Assembly: GCA_029941865.1 (NCBI GenBank) | Contig: JAPYTO010000012.1 | Location: 1 to 58,920 of the forward strand | Direction of reading: 5' to 3' | Length of the DNA: 58,920 nucleotides | Source: Fuerstiella sp. | GTDB taxonomy: Bacteria > Planctomycetota > Planctomycetia > Planctomycetales > Planctomycetaceae | Part shown: positions 45,895 to 57,393 of the stretch, piece by piece | Layout: each line of letters opens with the position of its first letter | Position numbering within the stretch: position 1 is the stretch's first letter | Position numbers and translations under genes: made by a program | Notes under the pieces: model-generated | Seen by the model: the letters and a program-made list of their open reading frames with translations, nothing else | The model's database searches: none | Told to the model about the DNA's origin: nothing

Positions 45895-46662
45895 TCACAG
45901 CCGAACCGGTACACCTCGGTCAGCCATGTATCGCTTTGTCTCTTCAATTGTGTATTCACCGTAATGAAAAATACTGGCTGCCAGTGCGGCACTCGCTCCA
46001 CCTATGGTCACGGCATCCGACAGGTGCGCTGGACAACCGGCGCCACCGCTGGCCACCACCGGGATGGACACGGCGTCCGCGACGGCTCGGGTAATTTCCA
46101 GATCGTAACCGTCTTTGGTTCCATCTGCATCCATACAGGTCAGGACGATTTCACCGGCTCCAAGTCTTTCCACTTCCCGAGCCCATGCGACGACCTCTAG
46201 TCCGGTGGGCTTGCGACCTCCGTTGATATGGACGTCCCAGAATTCCTTGCCGTCTTTTTGTACTCGCTTCGGGTCGAGATTGACCACGATGCACTGGCTG
46301 CCGAACTTCAGAGCCGCTTCTCTGACGAAATCCGGATTTGTGACCGCTGCGGTGTTTATCGAAACCTTGTCGCAGCCGGCACTCAGAAGACGACGGATAT
46401 CATCAACGGTCCGGATGCCCCCGCCCACCGTCAGCGGCATAAACACGACTTCTGACGTACGGGCCACCACGTCCAGAATGATATCCCGCTCTTCGTGGCT
46501 GGCCGTTATGTCCAGAAATACTAGCTCATCGGCCCCCTGCTGTTCGTACTTCTGAGCAATCTGGACCGGATCGCCCGCATCCTGCAGATTGACAAAATTC
46601 ACGCCCTTCACCACGCGTCCCGCGTGAACGTCCAGACAGGGAATGATACGCTTTGCCAGCAT
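45895..46662 (-). CDS. hisF: Imidazole glycerol phosphate synthase subunit HisF
   Basis: 255 residues, the family length. The start [20 protein letters not shown] is diagnostic; the two catalytic Asp residues are D11 and D130 (in VVNLDPKR). Phosphate-binding Gly-rich segments ([11 protein letters not shown] and VVASGGAG) are intact. With HisH it converts PRFAR and glutamine-derived ammonia to imidazole glycerol phosphate and AICAR in histidine biosynthesis. hisH and other his genes are not in the window, so the pathway is dispersed. It lies 70 bases upstream of pilT on the same strand. Confidence 0.97.
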   Translation of the reverse strand: MLAKRIIPCLDVHAGRVVKGVNFVNLQDAGDPVQIAQKYEQQGADELVFLDITASHEERDIILDVVARTSEVVFMPLTVGGGIRTVDDIRRLLSAGCDKVSINTAAVTNPDFVREAALKFGSQCIVVNLDPKRVQKDGKEFWDVHINGGRKPTGLEVVAWAREVERLGAGEIVLTCMDADGTKDGYDLEITRAVADAVSIPVVASGGAGCPAHLSDAVTIGGASAALAASIFHYGEYTIEETKRYMADRGVPVRL

Positions 46663-46910
46663 GCAACGTGTTCCGGAACTATTTGCAGGTTTGTCGACTT
46701 AAAGATCCGTGCCGTAAATAGGGCGCTTGGCGGGACCGAGTGTTTCATTCGTGATCGTGGTTGCCAGTTGCAGCCCGGCGGCTGAACGCCAAAGCGACTC
46801 TCGATGACCCCCAGCGGATCCTATCACACCGTTGAGCCAAAGTCCGGTCAACCCGGAACCGCTGTTGGTCACGTTTTCCCGTGTTTTCCTGTTCGAAATC
46901 CCCTCCCACC

Positions 46911-48026
46911 ATGAATTCTTCCGGCCAGACTGTCCATGTTGACCTCGGTTCTCGCAGCTACGACATCTCGATCGATGCCGGTAACCTGCCGCAAATCGCC
47001 GAGTTGACCCGATTATGGCTGGGACGATCGCCCGATCAGCCATTGCGGTGCTTCATCGTCACAGACACCAACGTGCTGCAACCTCATGCAAATGCCGTAA
47101 AATCCGCTCTTTCCGACGCCGGAGCCGAAGTGCAGGTGGTTTGTGTGAAGGCCGGCGAAGCATCAAAATCTCTCGCCGAGGCATCCGATCTTTACGACGA
47201 GCTGGTTGACTTCAGGGCGGATCGAAAAACCGTCGTGCTGGCAGTGGGTGGCGGAGTGGTGGGCGATTTGGCGGGATTTGTCGCCGCCACGTATGCTCGC
47301 GGTCTGCTGTTTGTGCAGGTTCCGACAACTCTGCTGGCAATGGTGGACAGCTCTGTCGGCGGCAAGACGGGGGTGAACCATCCGCGGGGAAAAAATCTGA
47401 TTGGATCGTTTCACCAGCCAGCCGGAGTTCTGATCGACACTGACACCATGGCCACTCTGCCCGACCGGGAGTATCGGTCCGGACTGGCCGAAGTGATCAA
47501 GTACGGCGTGATTCAGGACACTGAATTCTTTAACTACCTGGAGAACAATATCGTCGGCCTTAACGAACGCGACCCTGCCGTGCTGCGACAGGTGGTAGCC
47601 CGCTGCTGCGAATTGAAGGCCCTTGTCGTCAAGGAAGACGAGTACGAAACCACCGGCCTGCGAGCCATCCTGAACTACGGTCATACCTACGCTCATGCTT
47701 TCGAAGCTCTGGCCGGTTACGGTGTGTTGCTGCACGGCGAAGCTGTCTCCATCGGTATGCTCTGCGGCAGCCGATTGGCCAAATCGCTGGGACGAATTGG
47801 CGACGCCGAGATTCAACGACAAGTCGACCTGCTGACAGCCGTGCAACTGCCGGTTGACGTGCCCCAGGATCTTCAGGCAAAGCCCGACGAGATCCTGAAG
47901 TGCATGCTGCTGGATAAAAAAACCGTCGCCGGCGACCTGAAGTTCGTTCTGCCCGACCGCATCGGCCACGTGGACACGATCGGCGGCATTGATACGAAGA
48001 CGATCGTCGATTGCCTGAGCAGTTAG
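46911..48026 (+). CDS. aroB: 3-dehydroquinate synthase
   Basis: 371 residues from ATG 46911 (an upstream ATG at 46881 adds only ten unlikely residues). The NAD-binding block VVLAVGGGVVGDLAGFVAAT and the family signature VPTTLLAMVDSSVGGKTGVN (both quoted in part) are intact, followed by the zinc-ligand segments: EVIKYGVI, LNYGHTYAHAFE and LLHGEAVSIGM. It makes 3-dehydroquinate from DAHP in the shikimate pathway. It is divergent from hisF. It is followed by a strong hairpin at 48035. Confidence 0.97.
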   Translation: MNSSGQTVHVDLGSRSYDISIDAGNLPQIAELTRLWLGRSPDQPLRCFIVTDTNVLQPHANAVKSALSDAGAEVQVVCVKAGEASKSLAEASDLYDELVDFRADRKTVVLAVGGGVVGDLAGFVAATYARGLLFVQVPTTLLAMVDSSVGGKTGVNHPRGKNLIGSFHQPAGVLIDTDTMATLPDREYRSGLAEVIKYGVIQDTEFFNYLENNIVGLNERDPAVLRQVVARCCELKALVVKEDEYETTGLRAILNYGHTYAHAFEALAGYGVLLHGEAVSIGMLCGSRLAKSLGRIGDAEIQRQVDLLTAVQLPVDVPQDLQAKPDEILKCMLLDKKTVAGDLKFVLPDRIGHVDTIGGIDTKTIVDCLSS

Positions 48027-48034
48027 TGCAGAAG

Positions 48035-48064
48035 CGTAGTCGCCCGCTGGCAGCGGGCACTACG
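48035..48064 (+). terminator. Strong stem-loop after aroB
   Basis: CGTAGT-c-GCCCGCTG-g-CAGCGGGC-ACTACG pairs along 14 bases with one bulge, starting nine bases after the aroB stop. There is no T-run on the plus strand, so it is a likely stabilising or Rho-assisted 3' end rather than a classic intrinsic terminator. The same core occurs at 44616-44632. Confidence 0.6.
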
Positions 48065-48081
48065 TCGCCTCGCATAGAAAA

Positions 48082-48102
48082 GCCTGCTCGAGTCGAGCAG
48101 GC
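48082..48102 (-). terminator. Intrinsic terminator of the Spy-like gene (minus strand)
   Basis: GCCTGCTCGA and TCGAGCAGGC form a perfect 10-bp stem around one G. On the minus strand the stem is followed by TTTTCT, and it lies 24 bases after the stop of the gene at 48126-48527. Confidence 0.7.
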
Positions 48103-48125
48103 CGGGTGTTTGGAACATCTGTTCT

Positions 48126-48527
48126 TCAGTCTTTGCTTGACGATTTGCTCTTTGACGAAGACTTCTTCGACGATGATTTTGTTTTGGACGACGATCTCGC
48201 TGCGATCAGTTTGTTCAACGCCGTGACCTGAGTTCTGGTGAGAACGTCTTTGATTTCTTCCGCCTGTTCTTCCTTCAGCTCTGCCAGCTGTTCCTGCAGT
48301 TCGTCGATCTGCGACCCGTACTTTTCTTTCAGCTCATAGATTTCCTCCTTCTGCTCATCCTTTAGCTTCAGCCGCCCGTAATAGGTTGGCAGGCGGTGAT
48401 ACTTCGAAGCCGCCTTATCCTTGGCGGATGACTTCGACGACGACTTTTGAGCCAGCGCCGTCATTGCACCAGCAGTTATGGCGATGGCCAGCAGGGGGAC
48501 AAGGAATCGGTGTACGGAACGCCGCAT
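48126..48527 (-). CDS. Secreted Spy/CpxP-like coiled-coil protein with Lys/Ser tail
   Basis: 133 residues from the ATG at 48527, which has AGGAG nine bases upstream. A signal peptide (VPLLAIAITAGAMTALA) is followed by a central helical segment resembling LTXXQ-type periplasmic proteins: LKLKDEQKEEIYELKEKYG, a hydrophobic-charged helix (QLAELKEEQAEEIKDVLT) and a final RTQVTALNKL. Both termini of the mature protein are low-complexity Lys/Ser runs (KSSSKSSAKDK after the signal; SSSKKSSSKSKSSSK at the end). Similar small proteins are common in planctomycetes, and some relatives act as periplasmic chaperones or metal sensors; the role here is unknown. Confidence 0.7.
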   Translation of the reverse strand: MRRSVHRFLVPLLAIAITAGAMTALAQKSSSKSSAKDKAASKYHRLPTYYGRLKLKDEQKEEIYELKEKYGSQIDELQEQLAELKEEQAEEIKDVLTRTQVTALNKLIAARSSSKTKSSSKKSSSKSKSSSKD

Positions 48528-48658
48528 GGTGGAAATCTCCTGTAGAAGCAAGGGTCTGCGAAGTTTGACGCTTGCAGCATACTACCACCCTTACGTGGAA
48601 ATGTCAACGACACCACTCCGGAATCTCTTAAATATTCCTTTCTCCAGGGGAATCCCTA

Positions 48659-50065
48659 CTATGTCTCGTAGGACACGACCCCATGCCGTTGAGCTCGGCT
48701 GATCTGGTCCGTGGCGTGCAACCCTGCCAGGATAAATTCCACGCAGGAAGCACGAACGGCTGCGCTTTCGGAGGCATTGAGCTCGAAGGCTTTGTCCCAG
48801 ATTGGGGGGACCCTTTTCAGCAGAGATTCGTAGTGTTCGCTGGGCAACATGTCGCCGACTTCGATTTTGACACCCTTGGCAAAGATCTGGCTGATTTCTT
48901 CCAGACCGTGTTGTTCCACATATTCCTCGAAGATGGTCTTAATCGCTTCCGCCGTGACGGCATCCAGAACCTGACGTTCGGTCATCTGGTGACTGCTCAT
49001 CAAATCGATTTCGATCTTCCCCAGCGAAGACGAATACAGATGGCCCAGGTCGCTGATGCGAGGAACGGCGGGCTTTTCGTTTAACACGGCTCCACGGCGG
49101 CGCGCACTGGCGATCATGGTCTGATAATTGGCGATGCTGAATCGAGCACTCACGCCGGACTGGTGGTCGATGTAGCGGCTCTGGCGGGCCGCTCGGCTGA
49201 TTTCTTCAACGATCTGCTTCATGAAAAAGGGCACGGTCACGGGAAAATCACCGTCCAGAGGAAGATCACTTTCCTGCTCCATGATCTGTATTCCCAGATC
49301 ACGTTCCTTTGGATAGTGGGTATGAATGATGCTGCCAATGCGGTCCTTCACCTGCGGAATGACTTTGCCGCTGCGGTTGTAGGTCGCGGGATTGGCCGAA
49401 AACAGGATCATGACGTCGATGTCAAACTGCACGGGAAATCCGCGAATCTGGACGTCGCGTTCTTCCAGTATGTTGAACAGACCGACCTGCACCAGTTCGT
49501 CCAGTTCCGGCAATTCATTCATGGCAAAGATCCCGCGGTGCATCCGTGGAATCAGTCCAAAGTGCAGCGCGTCTTCGGTCGACATGCTGGCTCCGGCCGC
49601 CAGTTTAGCGGGGTCGATTTCGCCGACGATGTCAGCAAACTTGGTTCCCGGAGCCAGACGTTCGGCGTAACGGTCGTCTTTCGACCACCATTTGATGGCC
49701 ACCTGGTCCTCCGGCGTGTCAGCCAGAAACTGCTTCGCAGCGGCTGTGATCGGCTGCAGCGGGTCTTCGTGGACCGGACAGCCCGGGAGGTCAAGATACG
49801 GGATTTCTTCGTCCAGAAACCGCGACATCTCACGCATCAGACGGCTCTTGCCTTGCCCCTTTTCTCCGAGAAAAAGCAGGTCGTGACCTGCCAGCATCGC
49901 GAGGCTGATTTCCGGGATCACCGTGTTTTCGAAGCCATGGATTCCGGGGAAGAGTTCCGTTCCGTCCGCCAGCGCTTGCTGGAAATTCGCTCGGATTTCT
50001 TCTTTGACGGTACGGGATGTCCAGCCGCTGGCTTTGAGTTCAGCAAGAGTCGTGGGTTTGGTCAT
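48659..50065 (-). CDS. ChlI/MoxR-like AAA+ ATPase
   Basis: 468 residues. Walker A is G67-E-K-G-Q-G-K-S74; the Walker B-type segment is [19 protein letters not shown], and [26 protein letters not shown] is the sensor and arginine-finger region, all typical of magnesium chelatase I/MoxR-like ATPases. An [21 protein letters not shown] segment matches the ChlI pattern. Such ATPases usually act with a VWA-domain partner, but no VWA gene is adjacent on either side. Possible roles are protein-complex assembly or cofactor insertion; the target is unknown. The gene lies downstream of lpxK and of the 50237 repeat on the same strand. Confidence 0.82.
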   Translation of the reverse strand: MTKPTTLAELKASGWTSRTVKEEIRANFQQALADGTELFPGIHGFENTVIPEISLAMLAGHDLLFLGEKGQGKSRLMREMSRFLDEEIPYLDLPGCPVHEDPLQPITAAAKQFLADTPEDQVAIKWWSKDDRYAERLAPGTKFADIVGEIDPAKLAAGASMSTEDALHFGLIPRMHRGIFAMNELPELDELVQVGLFNILEERDVQIRGFPVQFDIDVMILFSANPATYNRSGKVIPQVKDRIGSIIHTHYPKERDLGIQIMEQESDLPLDGDFPVTVPFFMKQIVEEISRAARQSRYIDHQSGVSARFSIANYQTMIASARRRGAVLNEKPAVPRISDLGHLYSSSLGKIEIDLMSSHQMTERQVLDAVTAEAIKTIFEEYVEQHGLEEISQIFAKGVKIEVGDMLPSEHYESLLKRVPPIWDKAFELNASESAAVRASCVEFILAGLHATDQISRAQRHGVVSYET

Positions 50066-50393
50066 GATCTCTGTTGTTTGATCGTTTGAGTATTCAGCCC
50101 ACCGCCGAGATTGGATTCCCCGTCCGGAAAGGTAAGCCTTCGTGTTGTCAGCTACTGGATCTTAGTGCGTGTCGCACGGACGTGTAGCGGGTCCGGCTAG
50201 CAATTTCGCAGCAGAACCGTGGCGGAACTCGCTAGCGGTCTGTCCATGTTGAGTTTACCAGTAGCGGAACTCGCCCAGAGTTTCGGCAAACGAGGGGGAA
50301 ACACCGAAAGTCCTGGCAAACAAGGGGGAAACGCCGAAAGTCTTCGCGACTTCCGCTACCGTCAGCATTAGTAAACTTAATGTGGAGGCTGCA
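50066..50393. other. Intergenic region dominated by a hairpin repeat
   Basis: 328 bases between the start of the ATPase gene and the stop of lpxK, both on the minus strand. Most of it is the 50237-50376 repeat. Another short inverted pair near 50164-50182 (GTGCGTGTCGCAC) is visible. No gene was found. Confidence 0.45.
50237..50376 (+). repeat. Hairpin repeat (GTAGCGG family), copy 1
   Basis: The 140 bases match 53932-54038 in the same orientation. Both begin GGTCTGTCCATGTTGAGTTT, and both end near CGACTTCCGCTACCGTCAGC. The ends are inverted (GTAGCGGAACTCGC against GCGACTTCCGCTAC), so the whole can fold. Copy 1 is longer because a 30-base unit (GGCAAACGAGGGGGAAACAC core) is present twice, at 50285-50314 and 50315-50344, with three differences. 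Confidence 0.88.
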
Positions 50394-51467
50394 CTAGCCG
50401 CGGGTGAAGTGCGCCCTGGTCGCCCGCCCCAGTTCGTCACGAAACATGGGCTCTTTTTCCGCCGGCTCAAAAACCGTCTCTATTTGCACGGCCAGTATAT
50501 TTTCATACCCATCCGCTATTTTCACCAGGTCCTTCAAGGTCGTCAGAATCAGCGGCGTTCCCGCTGTTTTAGCGAGTTCCTGAACTTCTTCCAGGTCATC
50601 CTGTGTGTAGTGATGATGATCCGGAAAGAACCGGGTCGCCGCGATATTGGCTTCGATCTGCCGGCAGGTCGCCACAAACGCCTCCGGATTGCCAATCGCT
50701 GTCATGACGGTGACGGGCTGATTTGCGACAACATCCGTTGTCCGCGCGTCTTCCCCGGATCCTGCGATCAACCCACTCGGGCGAAAACTGACGCGGTAAG
50801 TATGGTCCACCAGCTTCGCGTTGTGCCGCCGGACGGTGGCTTCGATTTCCTGAAGCGCGTCCTCTGTTACGTTAGCTGATCGAGTAATCAACACCATGTC
50901 TGCCCGGTTCAGGCTGCTGACGGGCTCCCTCAGCAGACCCCGTGGCAACAGGTACCCGTATCCAAACGGGTTCGTCGCGTCGATCAGAACTATGTTCAGG
51001 TCTCGAGCAATTCGCCGGTGCTGAAAAGCGTCATCCAGCACGATGACGTCAACGCCCTCCGAGGCGATCAGCTTCTCTGACGCGGTAACGCGATTCGGAT
51101 TCTGTTCATGGGGCACGTTCGGACAGAGCAATTCCAGCACGCGTTTCTCGTCGTTTTCGCCGGTGTTGTCGGCTCGATAACCGCGACTGACGATGCCGGG
51201 TCGAAGCCCCTGTTCCTGCAGTGCTTTCACGACCGTGGCGACGATCGGCGTTTTTCCGGTCCCTCCCGTCGTCAGGTTGCCGATAGCGATCACCGGCACG
51301 GAAACCGCTGTCGAATTCATGAATCCTACATTGAATGCGGCGTTCCGAAGCGACATAAATAGAGCATAGGGCGCGGATAATGCTCGTAATACGCTACGAA
51401 AGATGCCGGGCAGTATGCCACGGCCCTGACCACTGATCTGCTTCTTGTAGAATTTCTCCGATATCAA
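50394..51467 (-). CDS. lpxK: Tetraacyldisaccharide 4'-kinase (lipid A biosynthesis)
   Basis: 357 residues from TTG 51467, preferred because the family N-terminus (ISEKFYKKQISGQGRG) begins there and GGAAAG lies nine bases upstream; ATGs at 51506 and 51569 are alternatives. An N-terminal amphipathic/membrane segment is followed by the P-loop GNLTTGGTGKTP, the RGYRAD segment, VIVLDDAFQHRR and DATNPFGYGYLLPRG, all LpxK marks. It phosphorylates the 4' position of lipid A disaccharide at the inner membrane, so the organism makes lipopolysaccharide. It is divergent from the isocitrate dehydrogenase gene. Confidence 0.95.
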   Translation of the reverse strand: MISEKFYKKQISGQGRGILPGIFRSVLRALSAPYALFMSLRNAAFNVGFMNSTAVSVPVIAIGNLTTGGTGKTPIVATVVKALQEQGLRPGIVSRGYRADNTGENDEKRVLELLCPNVPHEQNPNRVTASEKLIASEGVDVIVLDDAFQHRRIARDLNIVLIDATNPFGYGYLLPRGLLREPVSSLNRADMVLITRSANVTEDALQEIEATVRRHNAKLVDHTYRVSFRPSGLIAGSGEDARTTDVVANQPVTVMTAIGNPEAFVATCRQIEANIAATRFFPDHHHYTQDDLEEVQELAKTAGTPLILTTLKDLVKIADGYENILAVQIETVFEPAEKEPMFRDELGRATRAHFTRG

Positions 51468-51509
51468 CGGACATGTCTTTCCAGCGGTTCCTGGCTTCCC
51501 AAGCATTGA

Positions 51510-53873
<2,364 letters not shown>

Positions 53874-53931
53874 TCACTGTCTCACTGTGAGCTGTTTTTT
53901 GCCTCTGGCTGCTGCGGTCGATCGTTACAGT

Positions 53932-54038
53932 GGTCTGTCCATGTTGAGTTTACTAGTAGCGGTACTCGCCTGGAGTTTCAGCAAACGAGGGGCTACGCCG
54001 AAAGTCTGGGCGACTTCCGCTACCGTCAGCATTTGTTA
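53932..54038 (+). repeat. Hairpin repeat (GTAGCGG family), copy 2
   Basis: About 107 bases, same orientation as copy 1 at 50237-50376. Outer arms GTAGCGGTACTCGCC and GGGCGACTTCCGCTAC pair imperfectly; an inner AGTTTCAGC pairs with GCCGAAAGTC. It contains a single 30-base unit where copy 1 has two. It fills the gap between icd and the leucine-rich-repeat gene. Confidence 0.85.
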
Positions 54039-54170
54039 ATTCGATGCTGACAGACCATTCGCTGTCTCTTGTGTTTTTACTGACGGTGATGTTGAAAAAG
54101 ACTACACTGCTGATCGCTCTCCCGCTGCTGTCTTTCCAGCTACCTTTACCCCTTCGTCGAATGCGGTCCT

Positions 54171-55286
54171 ATGAACAACCGTTACCTGCCTGTGCTGCTT
54201 CTTTGTGTGTGTGGCGGCTGCGCCGACTCTTCCAGCACTACTACGCCTGAGCCCGTGACTAGCCGTACCGGCCAGCGGCTGCCGTCGCCCGACACCCCGG
54301 ATAACGCTGAATCCGTGGCCGCTCTGGAAGCGTTGGCAGCTACGTTCAAGCGGAATGGGGATGGCTATATCACCGAGGTCAATTTACGCGAGACAGCGGC
54401 GACGAATGATGCTCTGAAGCACGTCGCTGCCCTTAAAAAAGTGACTTCGCTGCTCCTTAATGATCTGGATATCACCGACGATGGCCTGGCTCATCTGGCA
54501 GAATGGAAAGCTCCGATCGTCAATCTGGACTTACGCGGATGTCCGGTAGACAATGATGCGTTGGCACATTTGAAGAAGCTTAAGTCGCTAAAAGCTGTCC
54601 GTTTGAATGGTACCAGCGGCTCGACCACTGTCGATGACGGTGGTTTGGAACACCTGGCAGAGTTGACGAATCTGAAAGTCCTAGCGCTGGACGGGCTCTG
54701 GGTCAGCGAAGTCGGATTGGTATCGCTGGGCAAGCTCACCAATCTGGAAGAGCTGTACATGAAGTCCACCACGATCAGCGATGACGGTCTGCTGTTGCTG
54801 GCTCGTTACCCGAAACTTAAAAAGCTGCGGCTCGCTTTTAATCAGATCTCTGATGCCGGACTGGCTCATTTGTCGGGTATCACTACGCTGGAAGAACTGG
54901 ATCTCAGTGAGAATGCTCAGATCTTCGACGCCGGTCTGGAGCACCTTTCAGCTCTGACAAACCTGAAGAAGCTCAACCTGTGGAGGGTCGCCATTTCGGA
55001 CGCTGGTGTCCAAAAACTGGCTCCACTTACCAATCTCGAATGGCTTAATCTGGACAACACTCAGCTGTCCGACGATGGGCTGCCTGCTCTTAAAGGCATG
55101 ACCAAGCTGACCTTCCTACACGTCGGCTCCACCACCGTCTCCGACGCCGGGTTGGTTAATCTAGAGGGTCTGACCACGCTCAAGGATCTCAAGGTCACTC
55201 GGACAGCTGTCACCGAGAAGGGTGTGGCCGCTCTTCAGCCCAAGCTTCCTAACACGGATATTCAGCTCCTCTACATCGCCCCCTGA
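54171..55286 (+). CDS. Leucine-rich-repeat (LRR) probable lipoprotein
   Basis: 371 residues. The start has a short signal with a Cys at residue 17 (LPVLLLCVCGGCADSSS), consistent with a lipoprotein though the lipobox is not perfect. From about residue 90 onward there are ten or so 24-residue repeats of the form L..L..L.L..T.ISDDGL..L, the LRR subtype found in planctomycetes (for example LTNLKKLNLWRVAISDAGV). These form curved surfaces for protein-protein binding. Ser/Thr/Pro-rich residues 18-45 form a linker. It is the last gene before a long pyrimidine-rich gap. The binding partner is unknown. Confidence 0.85.
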   Translation: MNNRYLPVLLLCVCGGCADSSSTTTPEPVTSRTGQRLPSPDTPDNAESVAALEALAATFKRNGDGYITEVNLRETAATNDALKHVAALKKVTSLLLNDLDITDDGLAHLAEWKAPIVNLDLRGCPVDNDALAHLKKLKSLKAVRLNGTSGSTTVDDGGLEHLAELTNLKVLALDGLWVSEVGLVSLGKLTNLEELYMKSTTISDDGLLLLARYPKLKKLRLAFNQISDAGLAHLSGITTLEELDLSENAQIFDAGLEHLSALTNLKKLNLWRVAISDAGVQKLAPLTNLEWLNLDNTQLSDDGLPALKGMTKLTFLHVGSTTVSDAGLVNLEGLTTLKDLKVTRTAVTEKGVAALQPKLPNTDIQLLYIAP

Positions 55287-55810
55287 TCTTCGCTGACGGG
55301 GTGCTGACTACGCGTTGGTTTCTTTTCCTCGTTTTCTGTCCTCACCACTTTGCTACCGCCCTTTGGCGTTATCAACTTTTGTGTTGATAGTCTGTTGGCC
55401 GGTACTCTTTTGCTGCCGCGTTGAAGCTCTAACTATCAAACGTCCTCTGGAACCGTTCTCGCTGCTGTTGCTAGTTGACTAATGTACCAACTGGTTTTGC
55501 TTGTTGACTTCCTTGCCTGTGCACCAGTTAATCACTTTTACCTGTCTTCCTAACTCTTTTCGCCGCCCACCTTTGTGTTGTCGATGGCCTTAGTTATCAA
55601 CCTCTGACGGTGCCTCTTCTAATACTCCTACTTTATAATTTCTATATCTAAAACAACTCTCTTTTCTGTGAAGTATTCTGTCACTAAACGTCCACTGACT
55701 TCACATCTCGGTCCAGCTAATATCATCGCTGGCTCAAACACCACACTCGGCGATTCGACGTGGCCGGTCCTTACAAACCAACCACGCCATCGCCTGCCGG
55801 GGCGTCCCGG
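55287..55810. other. Pyrimidine-rich convergent intergenic region
   Basis: 524 bases between the stops of the LRR gene (plus) and the Gfo/Idh gene (minus). The plus strand is unusually rich in C and T from about 55290 to 55700 and has no gene. A small hairpin TATCAAC-ttttgt-GTTGATA lies at 55370-55389; it could help end transcription. Confidence 0.5.
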
Positions 55811-57121
55811 TCAAACTTCCCAGCCGGAGCGGTATGCTTTGGTGATGAAGGTATCCGCTTCGGGGCAGTTTGTAGCGACCAGGTTTTTGGCGTCCCAATC
55901 GAGGGCCTTTCCGACTCGGTAGGCGACATTGCCCAGCAGCACGGTTTCCGTCAAAGCGCCGGAGTAGTCGAAGTTGCAGGTCGTCGGTGACCCGTCCTTG
56001 CAGGCTTTGATCCATTCCTGATGATGGCCGATGGATTTCGGGATGGTTTGTGCCGGTGGTTCAAAGCTCTTGAACTTGTCGGACGGGAACAGACGGTAGC
56101 TGCCGTAGTTGGCAAACATTTTACCTTCCGTCCCGACAAACATGACGCCGCTGGCCGGCACTCGTTCGCCAGCAACAACCTTAGGAATTTTGTTACCGTC
56201 GTACCAGGTAAAGTTGCAAGCGACCTGGTCGCCTCGAGATGGGAACTTGTAACGAACGATCAGGCCAGTGGGAGCCATTTGTTCGTGGACCTCAGCACCT
56301 TCGGCTTCGCAGTGAGTCGGATGACGCAGTTTGAGAGCCCAGAACGGCAGATCCATATAATGGCAGGCCATGTCGCCGAGGGTACCCTGACCGAAGTCCC
56401 AAAAACGACGCCACTGAGCAGGGTGATAGCGTCCCGCGACGTATGGTCGAACAGGAGCAGGTCCAATCCACAGATCCCAGTTCAGGAAGTCCGGAGCGTC
56501 GGCTTCTTCGCCAGTCAAAGGAGTGATGCCCCAACCTTTACCAACCCATACGTGGACGTCGGTGACATCGCCGATGGCCCCGCTTTGAATGACTTCGACC
56601 ACTCGCCGATAGTTTTCGCCAGCGTGGATCTGAGTCCCAAGCTGAGTAGCAACGCCTTTTTTGGCGGCAGCTTCGGCGATGATGCGAGCTTCTCGTACAG
56701 TGTGAGTGAGCGGTTTTTCGCAGTAAACGTGTTTACCGGCGTTGATGGCTAGGATGCTGGCAGGGGCGTGATGATGATCAGTGGTAGCGACGGTGACCGC
56801 ATCGAACTTATCGCCTTCGACGTCCAGCATTTCTCGGTAGTCGGCGTAGGTGCGAGGCTCCAGACCGTTCTTTTCTTTGAGCATATTCTTAGATCGCTCA
56901 AGGTACCGAGCGTCAACATCGCAGATGGCCACGATGTTGTCCGTCATCACTCCTTCGACATCAGCGGCAGCACGATTGGCGGTGCCGATACAGGCGATAT
57001 TTAGCTTTTCCAGTGTATTTTTGCTGTCCTGGGCGGCGGCTTCGGCGACGTAAAGGCCGGAAGCGACAGCGGCAGTGGCGGCAGACTGTTGCAGGAAAAG
57101 ACGACGATTTTGTTTGTTCAT
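55811..57121 (-). CDS. Gfo/Idh/MocA family oxidoreductase, Tat-exported
   Basis: 436 residues from ATG 57121, chosen because it begins a Tat signal (NKQNRRLFLQQSAATAAVA) with AGGA nine bases upstream. The nucleotide-binding core (LNIACIGTANRAAADVEGV), the CEKPLTHTVREARI segment with the Glu-Lys-Pro of the family, and the C-terminal substrate domain are complete. These enzymes bind NAD(P) tightly and oxidise, reduce or epimerise sugars. Export of such a protein with its cofactor by Tat is a known planctomycete pattern. The role here is probably extracytoplasmic sugar processing; the substrate is unknown. Confidence 0.92.
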   Translation of the reverse strand: MNKQNRRLFLQQSAATAAVASGLYVAEAAAQDSKNTLEKLNIACIGTANRAAADVEGVMTDNIVAICDVDARYLERSKNMLKEKNGLEPRTYADYREMLDVEGDKFDAVTVATTDHHHAPASILAINAGKHVYCEKPLTHTVREARIIAEAAAKKGVATQLGTQIHAGENYRRVVEVIQSGAIGDVTDVHVWVGKGWGITPLTGEEADAPDFLNWDLWIGPAPVRPYVAGRYHPAQWRRFWDFGQGTLGDMACHYMDLPFWALKLRHPTHCEAEGAEVHEQMAPTGLIVRYKFPSRGDQVACNFTWYDGNKIPKVVAGERVPASGVMFVGTEGKMFANYGSYRLFPSDKFKSFEPPAQTIPKSIGHHQEWIKACKDGSPTTCNFDYSGALTETVLLGNVAYRVGKALDWDAKNLVATNCPEADTFITKAYRSGWEV

Positions 57122-57393
57122 CAAGAGATTCCTATAGGGAGGGCGACACCAGTCGCGAAGGAAGCGAGCTACCGCTGAGGCAGACGGACGGTGGCTGGCG
57201 GGGTTATCGAGGAGGGAACAAGGACCAGAGGATAAGCGAAGTGACCCCCGATTGGCAACGAAAAGGCGGGAAGCAGCGAAGACCAAAGATAAGAGATTTA
57301 AAATAGGAGATCAGGACATAATAAAAAGCAGAAGAATCAGCACTTATACTTTGCTGGAAATCGCGGTCTAAGGAAGGGAAGAAGGGATAAACA

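Noticed and set aside
47163..47969. 268-codon minus-strand frame opposite aroB
   Set aside because: The aroB frame is unmistakable; the antisense product is a composition artefact.
49163..50089. 308-codon plus-strand frame opposite the ChlI/MoxR-like ATPase
   Set aside because: The minus-strand frame carries a complete AAA+ motif set; the plus-strand product (Phe, His and Arg rich) has none.
50285..50344. Two 30-base units as a possible CRISPR array
   Set aside because: There are only two adjacent units with no spacer between them, inside a hairpin repeat that recurs at 53932; no cas genes are present.
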